53,256 bases of DNA from Quinella sp. 1Q7. Lineage in GTDB: Bacteria > Bacillota > Negativicutes > Selenomonadales > Selenomonadaceae. The stretch is taken from NCBI GenBank assembly GCA_015206805.1, contig JADEZP010000004.1:1-53256 (forward strand). Reading direction: 5' to 3'. A program made the position numbers and the translations under genes. Position 1 is the first letter of the stretch, and each line of letters starts with the position of its first letter. Below the pieces are notes generated by a model. That model saw only the letters and a program-made list of their open reading frames with translations. It made no database searches and had not been told where the DNA came from. This document shows, piece by piece, positions 40,677 through 50,420 of this stretch.

Positions 40677-43600
40677 TTAAAGAGCGTCGGAGAAATCGGC
40701 GATAAGGTTAGGGTCGGGGTCAGGGTCAGGGTCGGGGTCGGGAGTGGGTGGTGGAGTGGGAGATTTGGGTAAGTCGTCGTCGTCGTCTTTGATGGAAATT
40801 TCTTTGGAGTCGGAATTGAGAACGCGGATATCGAGAGCGATAGATTGCAATTCCTTGATGAGAACCTTGAAGGATTCGGGAACGCCCGGGGTGGGAATGT
40901 TGAGACCTTTGACGATGGCTTCGTAGGCTTTGACGCGACCTTGAACGTCGTCGGATTTGACGGTGAGAATTTCTTGAAGCGAGAAGGCGGCGCCGTAAGC
41001 TTCGAGAGCCCAAACTTCCATTTCGCCGAAACGTTGACCGCCGAATTGAGCTTTGCCGCCGAGAGGTTGTTGAGTGACGAGGCTGTAGGGGCCTGTGGAG
41101 CGGGCGTGAATTTTGTCGTCAACGAGATGATGAAGTTTGAGCATGTAAACGCAACCGACGGTAACGGGATTCATGAAAGGGATACCTGTACGACCGTCAA
41201 AGAGGGTAGATTTAGCGTCTGGGTTAAGGTTGGCGAGTTTGAAGGCGTCTTGGAGGTCGGAATCTTGAGCGCCGTCGAAAACGGGAGTGGCGATGTTGAT
41301 AGGGGGCGAGATATCGCCGATAGAGTTAATGATATCGGGGTCGCGCTTGGCGATACGGAATTCGATATTGCGAAGAGCGAAACCGAGATGAGCTTCAATA
41401 ACCTGCCCGATATTCATACGTGAAGGGACGCCGAGAGGATTAAGTACGATATCGACGGGAGTGCCGTCGGGGAGGAAAGGCATATCTTCTTGACGGCGGA
41501 TTTGACTGACGACGCCTTTGTTACCGTGACGCCCCGACATTTTATCGCCGACGGAAATTTTACGTTTTTGAGCGATGAAGACGCGAACTTGCATATTTAC
41601 GCCGGGTGGCAATTCGTCGTTATTGTCGCGGTTGAAGATGTTGACGGCGACGACTTTACCTGAAGTACCGTGAGGAACGCGCAGGCTGGAGTCGCGAACT
41701 TCGCGAGCTTTTTCGCCGAAAATGGCGCGTAGTAAACGTTCTTCGGCGGACAGTTCAGTTTCGCCCTTGGGAGTGACTTTGCCGACTAAAATATCGCCTG
41801 TTTGAACGTCGGAGCCGATAGTGATAATGCCCATAGAATCGAGATGAGCGAGTGCGTCGTCGGAGACGTTGGGAATGTCGCGCGAAATTTCTTCGGGACC
41901 GAGTTTGGTATCGCGGGCGTCGCATTGATATTCCTCAATATGAATGGAAGTGAAAATGTCGCGTTTAAGCAGGTTTTCGTTAAGTAAAATGGCGTCTTCG
42001 TAGTTGTAGCCTTCCCAAGGCATGTAGGCGACGATGATGTTGTAACCGAGGGCGAGTTCGCCGCCCGAAGTAGCGGGACCGTCGGCGATAGGTTCGCCTT
42101 GTTCGACGTGTTGACCTTGAACGACGATTGGAATGTGATTAAAACAGGTGCCTTGATTGGAGCGTTGGAATTTGGTTAATTTGTAGATGTCGAGTTTATC
42201 GGCGTTATCAGGGCGGATTTTGATAGTGTTGGCGTCGACGAAAATAACGGTGCCTGCGCGGCGGGCGATGATGGTAACGCCGGAATCGCAAGCGGCTTTG
42301 AATTCCATACCTGTGCCGACGACGGGAGCTTGAGTTTTAAGCAGTGGGACGGCTTGACGTTGCATATTGGCACCCATAAGAGCGCGATTGGCGTCGTCGT
42401 GTTCAAGGAAGGGAATGAGGGCGGTAGCGATACTGACGACCTGTTTAGGGCTGACGTCCATAAGCTGAACGTCGTCGCGATTGAATTTGGAAGTTTGCTG
42501 GTTATGTCGAGCAGTGACGCGTTCATTAATAAAGCGGTCATTATCGTCAAGCGGCTCGTTAGCCTGCGCGATGATAAGCGGTTCTTCTTCGTCGGCGGTA
42601 AGATAGACGACGTCTCCGGAAACTTTATGGCTGACGGGGTCGACCTTGCGATAAGGCGTTTCGATGAAGCCGAATTTATTGACGCGAGCGAAATTGGAGA
42701 GACTGCCGATAAGCCCGATATTGGGACCTTCGGGGGTTTCAATGGGGCACATACGTCCGTAATGTGAAATATGAACGTCGCGGACATCGAAACCTGCGCG
42801 TTCACGAGACAATCCGCCCGGACCGAGTGCTGAAAGTCGACGTTTATGGGTTAGTTCGGACAGCGGGTTATGTTGATCCATGAATTGGCTAAGCTGTGAG
42901 CTGCCGAAAAATTCTTTAATGGCGGCGACGACTGGACGGATATTGATTAAATTTTGCGGAGTGACAATATCAGGGTCAGTGGAGGTCATACGTTCGCGGA
43001 CGACGCGTTCCATGCGGGACATACCGATACGGAATTGATTGGCAAGGAGTTCGCCGACGGCGCGGACGCGACGGTTGCCGAGGTGGTCTATATCGTCGGT
43101 AAGTCCCGTCTGCGCGAACAGGTTAAACAGGTAGTCGATAGCGGAAATTATGTCGGCGACGCAGAGGATACGGTCAGTTTTGATAGACATAGTGGGCGAG
43201 CACAGCATAGTGAAGTTGCCGAAATCGGATTTAACGCGGAGTTTGATAGGGTAATAAAAACCGTGTCGGAGTGTGTCGCGTTGGAGGTTGAAAATTTGTT
43301 CGTCTTGGTCGTCAGGGATATTGGCGAGCATTTCCTTAGTGACGACGGTATCGGCAGGGATAAGCAATTCGCCCGTTGAGGAATCGAAGAGGTCTTCAGC
43401 GAGTTGGAGACCGACGAGGCGACGTTTCCAGCCGATTTTTTTAGTGATTTTGTAGCGACCGACGGCGGCGAGGTCATAGCGTCTTGGGTCGAAAAATTGG
43501 GAATGGAGTAAGGAGGCGGCGTTATCGGCTGAAGGCGGTTCGCCCGGGCGGAGGCGGTTATAAATGCCGATAAGAGCTTTTTCTTTATTATCTTCGGCGT

Positions 43601-44540
43601 TATGACGGTCGGAATCGAGCATATCGACGAGAGCCTTATAACCTGCGGCGAGGAGATTTTTAGGTTCGAGGGCGGCGATATAATCGAGGAGGAACTTAAG
43701 GTTAGAGAGTTGGTCGAAGTTGCTATCGATTTGGGAGTAGGCGTCGAGGAGGGCGTTGAAGGTATCGTCGGATTTATTGGAGTTGCGACGGAGGTAACCG
43801 ACGGTGAGAGGTTTACGCGGGTCTAGGTTATCGGAATCGGAGCTGATGAAGTCGGCGAGGTTTAGTGCGGTATTGGAATCGTGGATTTTGGACTGGACGA
43901 AATAATTAACGTCGAAGAGTTCGAGAATTTGGTCGTTAGATTCGAAGTCTAGGGCGCGGAGGAAGTAGGATAGGGGCATTTTACGGGTCCTGTCGATACG
44001 GACGAAAATGGAGTTGGAAGAGTCGGTTTCGAGTTCGATCCACGCGCCGCGGTTAGGAATGACGGTAGCGGAGAAAATGGTTTTTCCTGCATTATCGAGA
44101 GTTTTTTCATAGTAAGCGCCTGGTGAGCGAACGAGCTGACTAACGATAACCCTTTCGGCGCCATTAATAATGAAAGTGCCTGTTTCCGTCATCACCGGGA
44201 AATCCCCCATAAACACCTCCTGCTCCTTGACATCGCCCTTGGCTTTGTTGAGGAGTTTGACTTTTACACGAACGGGGGCTGCGTAAGTACCATCGCGTCG
44301 CTTGCATTCGTCGATTGTGTATTTACATTCGCCGAAAGTGAAACCTTCAAAAAACAGCTCTAAATTGCCCGAAAAATCCGCGATGGGCGATATGTCGCGA
44401 AAAATTTCCGACAGACCTTCCTTTTTGAACCAATCGTAGGAGTTGCGCTGGATGTCAAGCAAATGGGGCATCTCCATGACTTCTTTGATTCTTGCGTAAC
44501 TGTAGCGTGTCCGTTTGCCGACTTTAACGGGATGAAACAT
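40677..44540 (-). CDS. rpoB: RNA polymerase subunit beta
   Basis: 1287 residues from ATG 44540 ([18 protein letters not shown]); a GTG nine bases upstream overlaps the ribosome site GAGGAG and is rejected. The rifampicin region is present and wild-type in pattern ([38 protein letters not shown]). Other landmarks: [17 protein letters not shown], the catalytic-core KxGxxGxK-type [15 protein letters not shown], and the C-terminal [24 protein letters not shown]. After the conserved end comes a non-conserved acidic tail with a Pro-Asp repeat ([11 protein letters not shown]). rpoBC here is not preceded by rplL: a strong own promoter lies upstream and the neighbour on that side is the divergent oxidoreductase gene. 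Confidence 0.98.
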   Translation of the reverse strand: MFHPVKVGKRTRYSYARIKEVMEMPHLLDIQRNSYDWFKKEGLSEIFRDISPIADFSGNLELFFEGFTFGECKYTIDECKRRDGTYAAPVRVKVKLLNKAKGDVKEQEVFMGDFPVMTETGTFIINGAERVIVSQLVRSPGAYYEKTLDNAGKTIFSATVIPNRGAWIELETDSSNSIFVRIDRTRKMPLSYFLRALDFESNDQILELFDVNYFVQSKIHDSNTALNLADFISSDSDNLDPRKPLTVGYLRRNSNKSDDTFNALLDAYSQIDSNFDQLSNLKFLLDYIAALEPKNLLAAGYKALVDMLDSDRHNAEDNKEKALIGIYNRLRPGEPPSADNAASLLHSQFFDPRRYDLAAVGRYKITKKIGWKRRLVGLQLAEDLFDSSTGELLIPADTVVTKEMLANIPDDQDEQIFNLQRDTLRHGFYYPIKLRVKSDFGNFTMLCSPTMSIKTDRILCVADIISAIDYLFNLFAQTGLTDDIDHLGNRRVRAVGELLANQFRIGMSRMERVVRERMTSTDPDIVTPQNLINIRPVVAAIKEFFGSSQLSQFMDQHNPLSELTHKRRLSALGPGGLSRERAGFDVRDVHISHYGRMCPIETPEGPNIGLIGSLSNFARVNKFGFIETPYRKVDPVSHKVSGDVVYLTADEEEPLIIAQANEPLDDNDRFINERVTARHNQQTSKFNRDDVQLMDVSPKQVVSIATALIPFLEHDDANRALMGANMQRQAVPLLKTQAPVVGTGMEFKAACDSGVTIIARRAGTVIFVDANTIKIRPDNADKLDIYKLTKFQRSNQGTCFNHIPIVVQGQHVEQGEPIADGPATSGGELALGYNIIVAYMPWEGYNYEDAILLNENLLKRDIFTSIHIEEYQCDARDTKLGPEEISRDIPNVSDDALAHLDSMGIITIGSDVQTGDILVGKVTPKGETELSAEERLLRAIFGEKAREVRDSSLRVPHGTSGKVVAVNIFNRDNNDELPPGVNMQVRVFIAQKRKISVGDKMSGRHGNKGVVSQIRRQEDMPFLPDGTPVDIVLNPLGVPSRMNIGQVIEAHLGFALRNIEFRIAKRDPDIINSIGDISPPINIATPVFDGAQDSDLQDAFKLANLNPDAKSTLFDGRTGIPFMNPVTVGCVYMLKLHHLVDDKIHARSTGPYSLVTQQPLGGKAQFGGQRFGEMEVWALEAYGAAFSLQEILTVKSDDVQGRVKAYEAIVKGLNIPTPGVPESFKVLIKELQSIALDIRVLNSDSKEISIKDDDDDLPKSPTPPPTPDPDPDPDPDPNLIADFSDAL
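40709..40745 (-). repeat. Hexanucleotide repeat encoding the Pro-Asp tail of RpoB
   Basis: Plus-strand units GGTCGG / GGTCAG in tandem encode (Pro-Asp) repeats near the RpoB C-terminus, next to a Pro-Thr stretch (PTPPPTP). The tract is prone to length change. Confidence 0.85.
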
Positions 44541-44643
44541 TAACGTCACTCCTCACTGAAAATAAATGCGCGGCGTAACCCGGAATTGCCAATGGACACG
44601 ACGCGCATAGTTTCTCCATAATATTGTCAATCAGTAGCTTTGA

Positions 44644-44672
44644 ATTATATAGCCGAATAATTTTTCTGTCAA
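44644..44672 (-). promoter_or_regulatory. Consensus promoter of rpoBC
   Basis: On the minus strand TTGACA (44672-44667), a 17-base spacer, TATAAT (44649-44644): a perfect sigma-A consensus. Confidence 0.92.
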
Positions 44673-44802
44673 TAAAAATTTGCGCCGCGAAAATTTACGT
44701 CGACGACAAATTGAACGTGAATATTTGACTTGTCGCCGCGCATCGATATGTGGCGGCAGTTCTCGCTGAAAGATATATCGGGTCGTGTCGTATGCGGCGC
44801 GA

Positions 44803-44831
44803 TTTACTTTTTTATAGCCGCGTGCTATAAT
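44803..44831 (+). promoter_or_regulatory. Promoter of the pyruvate:ferredoxin oxidoreductase gene
   Basis: TTTACT (44803-44808), 17-base spacer, TATAAT (44826-44831), 48 bases before the start codon. Confidence 0.8.
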
Positions 44832-44879
44832 TCCCCGCAAATTTATTTCTAACGTTTGAGAGGAGAGCTTTGATAGCTT

Positions 44880-47800
44880 ATGGCAAAGAAAATGAAGACG
44901 ATGGACGGCAATCAGGCGGCGGCGTATGTGTCTTACGCATTCACGGACGTCGCCGCGATTTACCCGATAACGCCGTCGTCGCCAATGGCTGAAGATGTCG
45001 ACGTTATGGCGGCGCACGGCGTCAAAAACATTTTCGGGCAAAAGGTGCGGCTCGTCGAAATGCAATCGGAGGGCGGCGCGGCAGGCACAGTCCACGGCTC
45101 ATTGCAGGCGGGCGCGCTCACGACGACTTACACGGCGTCGCAGGGCTTCTTGCTGATGATACCCAACCTGTACAAAATCGCGGGCGAACTTTTACCGGGC
45201 GTCTTCCACGTGTCGGCACGCGCATTGGCAACGTCGACGCTGTCAATCTTCGGCGACCACCAAGACGTTATGGCGGCGCGGCAAACGGGTTGCGCAATGT
45301 TCGCCGAATCGAGCGTGCAGGAAGTTATGGACTTGTCCGCCGTCGCACATCTTGCCGCAATTAAAGGGCGCATTCCGTTTATAAATTTCTTCGACGGATT
45401 CCGCACGTCGCACGAGATTCAAAAGATTGAGCTGATTGACTACGCCGACCTTGCAAAGCTGTTGGACTTCGACGCCGTCAACGCCTTCCGCCGCAATGCG
45501 CTCAATCCCGACCACCCGGTCATGCGCGGCACGGCGACGAATCCCGACGTGTACTTCCAAATTCGCGAAACCGTCAACAACAACTACGAACGTCTGCCCG
45601 ACATCGTCGAAGAGATTATGGCGGACGTTGCGAAGGTCACGGGGCGCGAACATCACGTTTTCGACTATAGCGGAGCACCCGACGCCGAACGCGTCATTAT
45701 CGCTATCGGTTCGGGCTGTCAGACGGCGGCTGAAGCGGCGGCTTACCTCAACGCGCGCGGCGAAAAAGTCGGCGTCGTCAGCGTGCACCTTTACCGCCCG
45801 TTCAGCGTCAAACACTTTCTCCGCGCAGTGCCCGCGACCGTCAAAAAAATCGCCGTCCTTGACCGCACGAAGGAAAGCGGTGCCGTCGGTGAGCCGTTGT
45901 ATCTGGACGTGAAGTCTGCATTTTACGACGCGGACATCAAGCCCGTTATCGTCGGCGGACGTTTCGGACTCGGCGGCAAAGATACCACGCCCGATCAAAT
46001 GTTGGCGGTCTTCGACGAGCTCAAGCAAGACGCTCCGCGCAACGGCTTCACAATCGGCATTGATGACGACGTGTCGCACAAATCGCTTGCCACCGCGCAC
46101 CACGACGTTGACCTTACGCCCGAAGGCACGACCGCTTGCAAATTCTGGGGGCTCGGCTCCGACGGCACAGTCGGCGCGAACAAATCCGCCATTAAAATTA
46201 TCGGCGACAACACCGACCTTTACGCGCAGGCTTACTTCGCTTACGACAGCAAAAAATCCGGCGGCATTACCATGAGCCATTTACGCTTCGGCAAGCTCCC
46301 GATAACGTCGCCGTATCTGATAACCAAGCCCGATTTCGTCAGCTGTTCGCAGAAAAGTTACGTGCACCATTACAACTTGATTGCGGGCATGAAACGCGGC
46401 GGGACTTTCCTGCTCAATACCGACTGGAGCGACGAAAAGCTCGGCAAGAAACTCAAGCCCGCAATGAAACGCTACATTGTCGACAACGACATTCAAGTTT
46501 ACACCGTCAACGCCGTCAAGATTGCGGGTGAACTCGGTCTCGGCGGACGTTTCAACATGGTTATGCAGGCGGCGTTCTTCAAGCTCGCGAATATCATTCC
46601 GATTGACGAGGCTGTCAAATACCTCAAGGACGCCGTCGAAAAATCTTACGGCTCCAAAGGACAAAACGTCGTCGACATGAACTGCGGCGCAATTGACCAA
46701 GGAATTGCCGCCCTTCACAAAGTCGACATCAGCGCGTGGGATATCGACGATACCAGCATGAATCAGCAGACGCAACAGGTTGACCCGCCCGAATTTATAA
46801 CCGACCTGCAAAACGTCATGAATCGGCAGGAAGGCGACGAACTGCCCGTGAGCAAATTTGTCGGGCTTGCGGACGGCACGTTCCCTGTCGGCGGCACGGC
46901 TTACGAAAAGCGCGGCACCGCAATTAAAGTTCCCGCGTGGGACAAATCCAAATGTATCGGCTGCAATCAATGTTCGTTCGTGTGCCCGCACGCCGCGATT
47001 CGCCCGATTTTGACGACGGCTGACGAACGTAAAAATGCGCCCGAAGGTTTTGAAAGTATCCCGTCGAAAATTTCGCGCGGCGCATACGATTTGACAATCG
47101 CCGTGTCGACGTATGACTGCCTCGGTTGCGGCAACTGTGCGCAGGTTTGTCCCAAGCAGGCGTTGAGCATGGTCAAGTTCGACGACGCCGCCAAAGCCCG
47201 TCAGAAAATTTTCGATTACGGCATGAAAGTTTCGCCCAAACTCAATCCGACGAAGAAGACGACCGTTATCGGCAGTCAATTCGAGCGTCCGTTGTTCGAG
47301 TTCAGCGGCGCATGCGCGGGCTGCGGCGAAACTCCCTACGCGAAACTTTTGACGCAACTTTTTGGCGACAGAATGATGATTGCCAACGCAACGGGCTGTT
47401 CGTCGATATGGGGTGCGTCGGCTCCCGCAATGCCCTACACAAAAAATCAATTCGGACGCGGTCCCGCATGGGGCAATTCGCTTTTCGAGGACAACGCCGA
47501 ATACGGGCTGGGAATGTTTTTGGGCGTCAAGGCGATTCGCGAAGCTCTTGCCGACGACGCGACCAAAGCCCTTGAACTTTCAATCAGCGACGAACTTAAA
47601 GCCGCGCTCACCGATTGGCGCGACAATCTCAACGTCAGCGACGGCACTCGTGAACGCGCCGATAAGTTGACGGCACTGCTTGAGGCTCAACGCGGCGACG
47701 ACGCCTTACTGAACAAAATCTACAACAACCGCGATTTTCTGGTTAAGCGTTCGCAATGGATTCTCGGCGGCGACGGCTGGGCTTACGATATCGGCTACGG

Positions 47801-48398
47801 CGGGCTCGACCACGTGCTTGCCAGCGGCGAAGATATAAACGTTTTCGTGTTCGATACGGAAGTTTACTCCAACACGGGCGGTCAGGCGTCCAAGGCGACT
47901 CCTGCGGCGGCGATTGCGCAATTCGCGGCGACAGGTAAGCGCACCAAGAAAAAAGATCTCGGCAAGATGGCGATGAGCTACGGTTATGTTTACGTCGCGC
48001 AAGTTTCAATGGGTGCCGACCAAAATCAGTTGCTCAAGGCGATAACGGAGGCTGAAGCTTATCCCGGACCGTCGCTGATTGTCGCGTATTCGCCCTGCAT
48101 AAATCACGGTATCCGCAAGGGCATGGGCTCCAGTCAGCTTGAGGGCAAGCTCGCCGTTCAATGCGGCTACTGGGCGAATTGGCGTTACAATCCGCAACTT
48201 GTCGGCACGGGCAAAAATCCGTTCACGCTCGACAGCAAGGATCCCGACTTCAGCAAGTTCCAAGAATTTTTGATGGGCGAAGTCCGTTATTCGTCGCTCA
48301 AGCGCAACTTCCCCGACGCCGCGCAGGCACTGTTCGAGAAAACTCAACACGACGCCGAAGATCGCATTGCGGGCTACAAAATTTTAGCCGGAAAGTGA
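44880..48398 (+). CDS. nifJ: Pyruvate:ferredoxin (flavodoxin) oxidoreductase
   Basis: 1172 residues, the single-chain homodimeric form. ATG 44880 follows GAGGAG at a rather long distance (about 15 bases), but the N-terminus MAKKMKTMDGNQAAAYVSYAFTD... is the family's own. Domains in order: pyruvate-binding domain I with IYPITPSSPMAE, domain II, domain III (HLRFGKLPI, CSQKSYVHHYNL), two [4Fe-4S] ferredoxin motifs CIGCNQCSFVC (Cys692-702) and CLGCGNCAQVC (Cys747-757), and the thiamine-diphosphate domain with CAGCGETPY, NATGCSSIWG and EVYSNTGGQASKATP. It converts pyruvate and CoA to acetyl-CoA, CO2 and reduced ferredoxin, central to anaerobic fermentation. leuB follows after 9 bases and is probably co-transcribed. 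Confidence 0.97.
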   Translation: MAKKMKTMDGNQAAAYVSYAFTDVAAIYPITPSSPMAEDVDVMAAHGVKNIFGQKVRLVEMQSEGGAAGTVHGSLQAGALTTTYTASQGFLLMIPNLYKIAGELLPGVFHVSARALATSTLSIFGDHQDVMAARQTGCAMFAESSVQEVMDLSAVAHLAAIKGRIPFINFFDGFRTSHEIQKIELIDYADLAKLLDFDAVNAFRRNALNPDHPVMRGTATNPDVYFQIRETVNNNYERLPDIVEEIMADVAKVTGREHHVFDYSGAPDAERVIIAIGSGCQTAAEAAAYLNARGEKVGVVSVHLYRPFSVKHFLRAVPATVKKIAVLDRTKESGAVGEPLYLDVKSAFYDADIKPVIVGGRFGLGGKDTTPDQMLAVFDELKQDAPRNGFTIGIDDDVSHKSLATAHHDVDLTPEGTTACKFWGLGSDGTVGANKSAIKIIGDNTDLYAQAYFAYDSKKSGGITMSHLRFGKLPITSPYLITKPDFVSCSQKSYVHHYNLIAGMKRGGTFLLNTDWSDEKLGKKLKPAMKRYIVDNDIQVYTVNAVKIAGELGLGGRFNMVMQAAFFKLANIIPIDEAVKYLKDAVEKSYGSKGQNVVDMNCGAIDQGIAALHKVDISAWDIDDTSMNQQTQQVDPPEFITDLQNVMNRQEGDELPVSKFVGLADGTFPVGGTAYEKRGTAIKVPAWDKSKCIGCNQCSFVCPHAAIRPILTTADERKNAPEGFESIPSKISRGAYDLTIAVSTYDCLGCGNCAQVCPKQALSMVKFDDAAKARQKIFDYGMKVSPKLNPTKKTTVIGSQFERPLFEFSGACAGCGETPYAKLLTQLFGDRMMIANATGCSSIWGASAPAMPYTKNQFGRGPAWGNSLFEDNAEYGLGMFLGVKAIREALADDATKALELSISDELKAALTDWRDNLNVSDGTRERADKLTALLEAQRGDDALLNKIYNNRDFLVKRSQWILGGDGWAYDIGYGGLDHVLASGEDINVFVFDTEVYSNTGGQASKATPAAAIAQFAATGKRTKKKDLGKMAMSYGYVYVAQVSMGADQNQLLKAITEAEAYPGPSLIVAYSPCINHGIRKGMGSSQLEGKLAVQCGYWANWRYNPQLVGTGKNPFTLDSKDPDFSKFQEFLMGEVRYSSLKRNFPDAAQALFEKTQHDAEDRIAGYKILAGK

Positions 48399-48407
48399 GC
48401 ATACACC

Positions 48408-49472
48408 ATGAAAAAAATCATCGTCATTCCCGGCGACGGTATCGGGCAGGAAATTACAGCCTCCGCCGTCACGGTGCTTAAGCAGGTCGACGCAAAATTT
48501 AACATCGGCTTGGAGTTTGAAACTCGCGACGCGGGCGGCACCTCCTACGAAAAATTCGGCACGCCGCTCACCGACGAAGCTCTTGACGCTTGCAAGCGGG
48601 CGGACGGCGTTTTATTCGGCGCGGTCGGCGGCAAAAAGTGGGACAGCTTGCCCGTACACCTGCGCCCCGAAAAAGCCATCTTCGGCTTGCGCAAAGGGCT
48701 CGGACTTTTCGCGAATCTGCGCCCGACGAAAGTTTATCCCGAACTGATTAATTCGTCGCCGCTCAAGCCCGAACTTGTCGGCGGCAGTGATTTGCTTATC
48801 GTGCGCGAATTGGTCGGCGGAATTTATTTCGGTCCGCGCTGTGAATCCGAAACTAAAGACGGAGTCGAACAGGCATGGGACACAGAAATTTATTCCGTGC
48901 CCGAAATCGAACGAATCACGCGACTTGCCTTCGAGACCGCCAAACTTCGGCGCGGCAAAGTTACTTCCGTCGACAAAGCGAACGTTCTGGCGGCAAGTCG
49001 TCTGTGGCGCAAAGTCGTCGTCGACGTGGCGAAGGACTTCCCCGACGTCGAGCTGAATCATCTTTACGTTGACAACGCCGCAATGCAACTCGTCTTGAAT
49101 CCGAAGCAGTTTGATGTCATCGTCACGAACAATATTTTCGGCGACATTTTGAGCGACGAGGCGGCGGTTATCGGCGGGTCAATCGGGCTCATGCCCAGCG
49201 CGTCAATCGGCGAACTCACCAGCCTGTACGAGCCGATTCACGGTTCCGCGCCCGACATTGCCGGCAAAGGCATTGCAAATCCGATGGGCACGATTTTAAG
49301 CGCGGCAATGCTCCTGCGTTACAGCCTCAAAGCCGACGACGCCGCCAAAGCCATTGAACGCGCGATTGACAGGACGCTTGCCGACGGATACCGCACGGCG
49401 GACATTTTCACCGACGGCTTTAAACGCGTAGGCACCGACGAAGTCACCGACATAATCTGCAAAAATCTTTGA
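48408..49472 (+). CDS. leuB: 3-isopropylmalate dehydrogenase
   Basis: 354 residues, the normal length. The start follows the oxidoreductase stop by 9 bases, with GGAAAGTGA as a modest ribosome site. Motifs: MKKIIVIPGDGIGQE at the start, GAVGGKKWD near 67-75, LGLFANLRPTKVYPEL with the substrate-binding arginine, RELVGGIYFG, TSVDKANVLA with catalytic Lys, VDNAAMQLV, NIFGDILSDEAAVIGGS with the Mg2+-binding Asp, and the NAD+-adenosine motif HGSAPDIAGKGIANP. It oxidises and decarboxylates 3-isopropylmalate in leucine synthesis. No other leu gene is in the window; its pairing with a pyruvate oxidoreductase is metabolically loose, as pyruvate is the distant precursor. Confidence 0.96.
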   Translation: MKKIIVIPGDGIGQEITASAVTVLKQVDAKFNIGLEFETRDAGGTSYEKFGTPLTDEALDACKRADGVLFGAVGGKKWDSLPVHLRPEKAIFGLRKGLGLFANLRPTKVYPELINSSPLKPELVGGSDLLIVRELVGGIYFGPRCESETKDGVEQAWDTEIYSVPEIERITRLAFETAKLRRGKVTSVDKANVLAASRLWRKVVVDVAKDFPDVELNHLYVDNAAMQLVLNPKQFDVIVTNNIFGDILSDEAAVIGGSIGLMPSASIGELTSLYEPIHGSAPDIAGKGIANPMGTILSAAMLLRYSLKADDAAKAIERAIDRTLADGYRTADIFTDGFKRVGTDEVTDIICKNL

Positions 49473-49487
49473 GCATAAAAAATTTTT

Positions 49488-49517
49488 GAGCGGCAGAAAA
49501 AATCTGTCGCTCCTTTT
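49488..49517 (+). terminator. Rho-independent terminator after leuB
   Basis: GAGCGGCAGA (49488-49497) pairs with TCTGTCGCTC (49503-49512, one G-U), followed by CTTTTG. Confidence 0.85.
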
Positions 49518-49566
49518 GTTTGCAGAGTTAATCGTCACGGACTGCGCATCGCCCGCCGCGAATTTT

Positions 49567-49730
49567 GGACCGCGCATGGACGCGCGGTCCCGTCGCCGCT
49601 GAAAACGTGATGTTTTCACAGGCGACACGTGCGGTTTCGGGTCGACGCAACGTTGCGGCAACTACGACCAACGCCCCTGCGAGGTGCCTTTTCTTTTGCT
49701 ACTTTTCTTTGGGCAAGCAAAGAAAAGTAG
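49567..49730. repeat. Cluster of three perfect hairpins in the leuB / prepilin-peptidase gap
   Basis: Three inverted repeats: GGACCGCGC...GCGCGGTCC (49567-49590), GTCGCC...GGCGAC with inner TGAAAAC/GTTTTCA (49592-49626), and CTACTTTTCTTTG...CAAAGAAAAGTAG (13-bp stem, six-base loop, 49699-49730). No gene is supported in 49473-49778. The last hairpin is of a kind that recurs between genes in other bacteria, so this is probably a dispersed repeat or part of a structured RNA. Confidence 0.6.
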
Positions 49731-49778
49731 ATCCTACAAACTCAATCGAAGTTCAAACGTTTGGACGGCGCGACGCCA

Positions 49779-50405
49779 CTAATCGCACAGCAAGACATAT
49801 ATCGCCGCCAGCGCGAAATACGGACCGTAAGCAAAGTAACTGCTACGGTCTTTTTGTTTGAGCAAAATCATCAGCACCGCCGCGAGTCCGCCGCTCACCG
49901 CGCCGAGCAATACGACGTGCAAAAGTTTTTGGTAACCGAGCCACAATCCCAACGCCGCGATTAATTTCACGTCGCCGCCGCCGAGTGCGCCTTTCGACAG
50001 GAACGCCAGCCCGAAAAAAATTCCGCCGCCGATTATCGCCGCCGTCAAATGTTCTTGGACGCTCAAGCCCGTTTGCCACACGAATGCCGCCCCCAACAGC
50101 GCGAGCGGTGCCGTCATTGCGTCGAAAAGCATGTACTGTTCAAAGTCCGTCACCGTCATCAACATGAGCAGGAATGTCGCCGTCAGTAGGAAAAGTTTTT
50201 CGGGCACGTCCGTCGCCGTGAGCACGACGCAATTCAGCACCGTGAGCGCGCAAAACAATATCGGGCGGCGAAACTTCGAGCGGCTTGCAATTTCGTCGGG
50301 GAATGTCAATTCTTTGCACGCGTCGTAAAGCTTATCAATCCACGCCGAGCCCGCAACCGTCGCTACCGCCGAAAGTATCGCGCTCCAAAAAATTTCGGCA
50401 AACAT
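49779..50405 (-). CDS. Prepilin peptidase (A24 family, type IV), short form
   Basis: 208 residues with six or seven membrane segments. The two catalytic aspartates of A24 aspartic peptidases are seen: Asp87 in TVTDFEQYMLFD and Asp145 in LGGGDVKLIAALG (the GxGD motif). The N-terminal cysteine-rich methyltransferase domain of PilD is missing, so it is a peptidase-only form, as in archaeal FlaK or many Firmicute-type enzymes. It cleaves the leader of type IV pilin-like proteins at the inner membrane. Only 15 bases separate it from the PP2C gene, so it is the last gene of the kinase-VWA-PP2C operon. No pilin gene is present in the window, so the link between pilus processing and the phosphorylation genes is unexplained. 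Confidence 0.85.
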   Translation of the reverse strand: MFAEIFWSAILSAVATVAGSAWIDKLYDACKELTFPDEIASRSKFRRPILFCALTVLNCVVLTATDVPEKLFLLTATFLLMLMTVTDFEQYMLFDAMTAPLALLGAAFVWQTGLSVQEHLTAAIIGGGIFFGLAFLSKGALGGGDVKLIAALGLWLGYQKLLHVVLLGAVSGGLAAVLMILLKQKDRSSYFAYGPYFALAAIYVLLCD

Positions 50406-50420
50406 GTCGTCACCGCCGAT

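Larger units (their letters stand above)
44541..44879. other. Divergent control region between rpoB and the oxidoreductase gene
   Basis: No gene is seen. It holds a consensus promoter for each direction, about 130 bases apart, and leaders of about 100 bases (rpoB) and 40 bases (oxidoreductase). A second TTGACA (minus strand, near 44630) lacks a good -10. Confidence 0.7.

Noticed and set aside
45243..47450. Two long minus-strand open frames inside the pyruvate oxidoreductase gene
   Set aside because: Antisense shadows caused by the high-GC third-position bias; the plus strand carries all conserved motifs.
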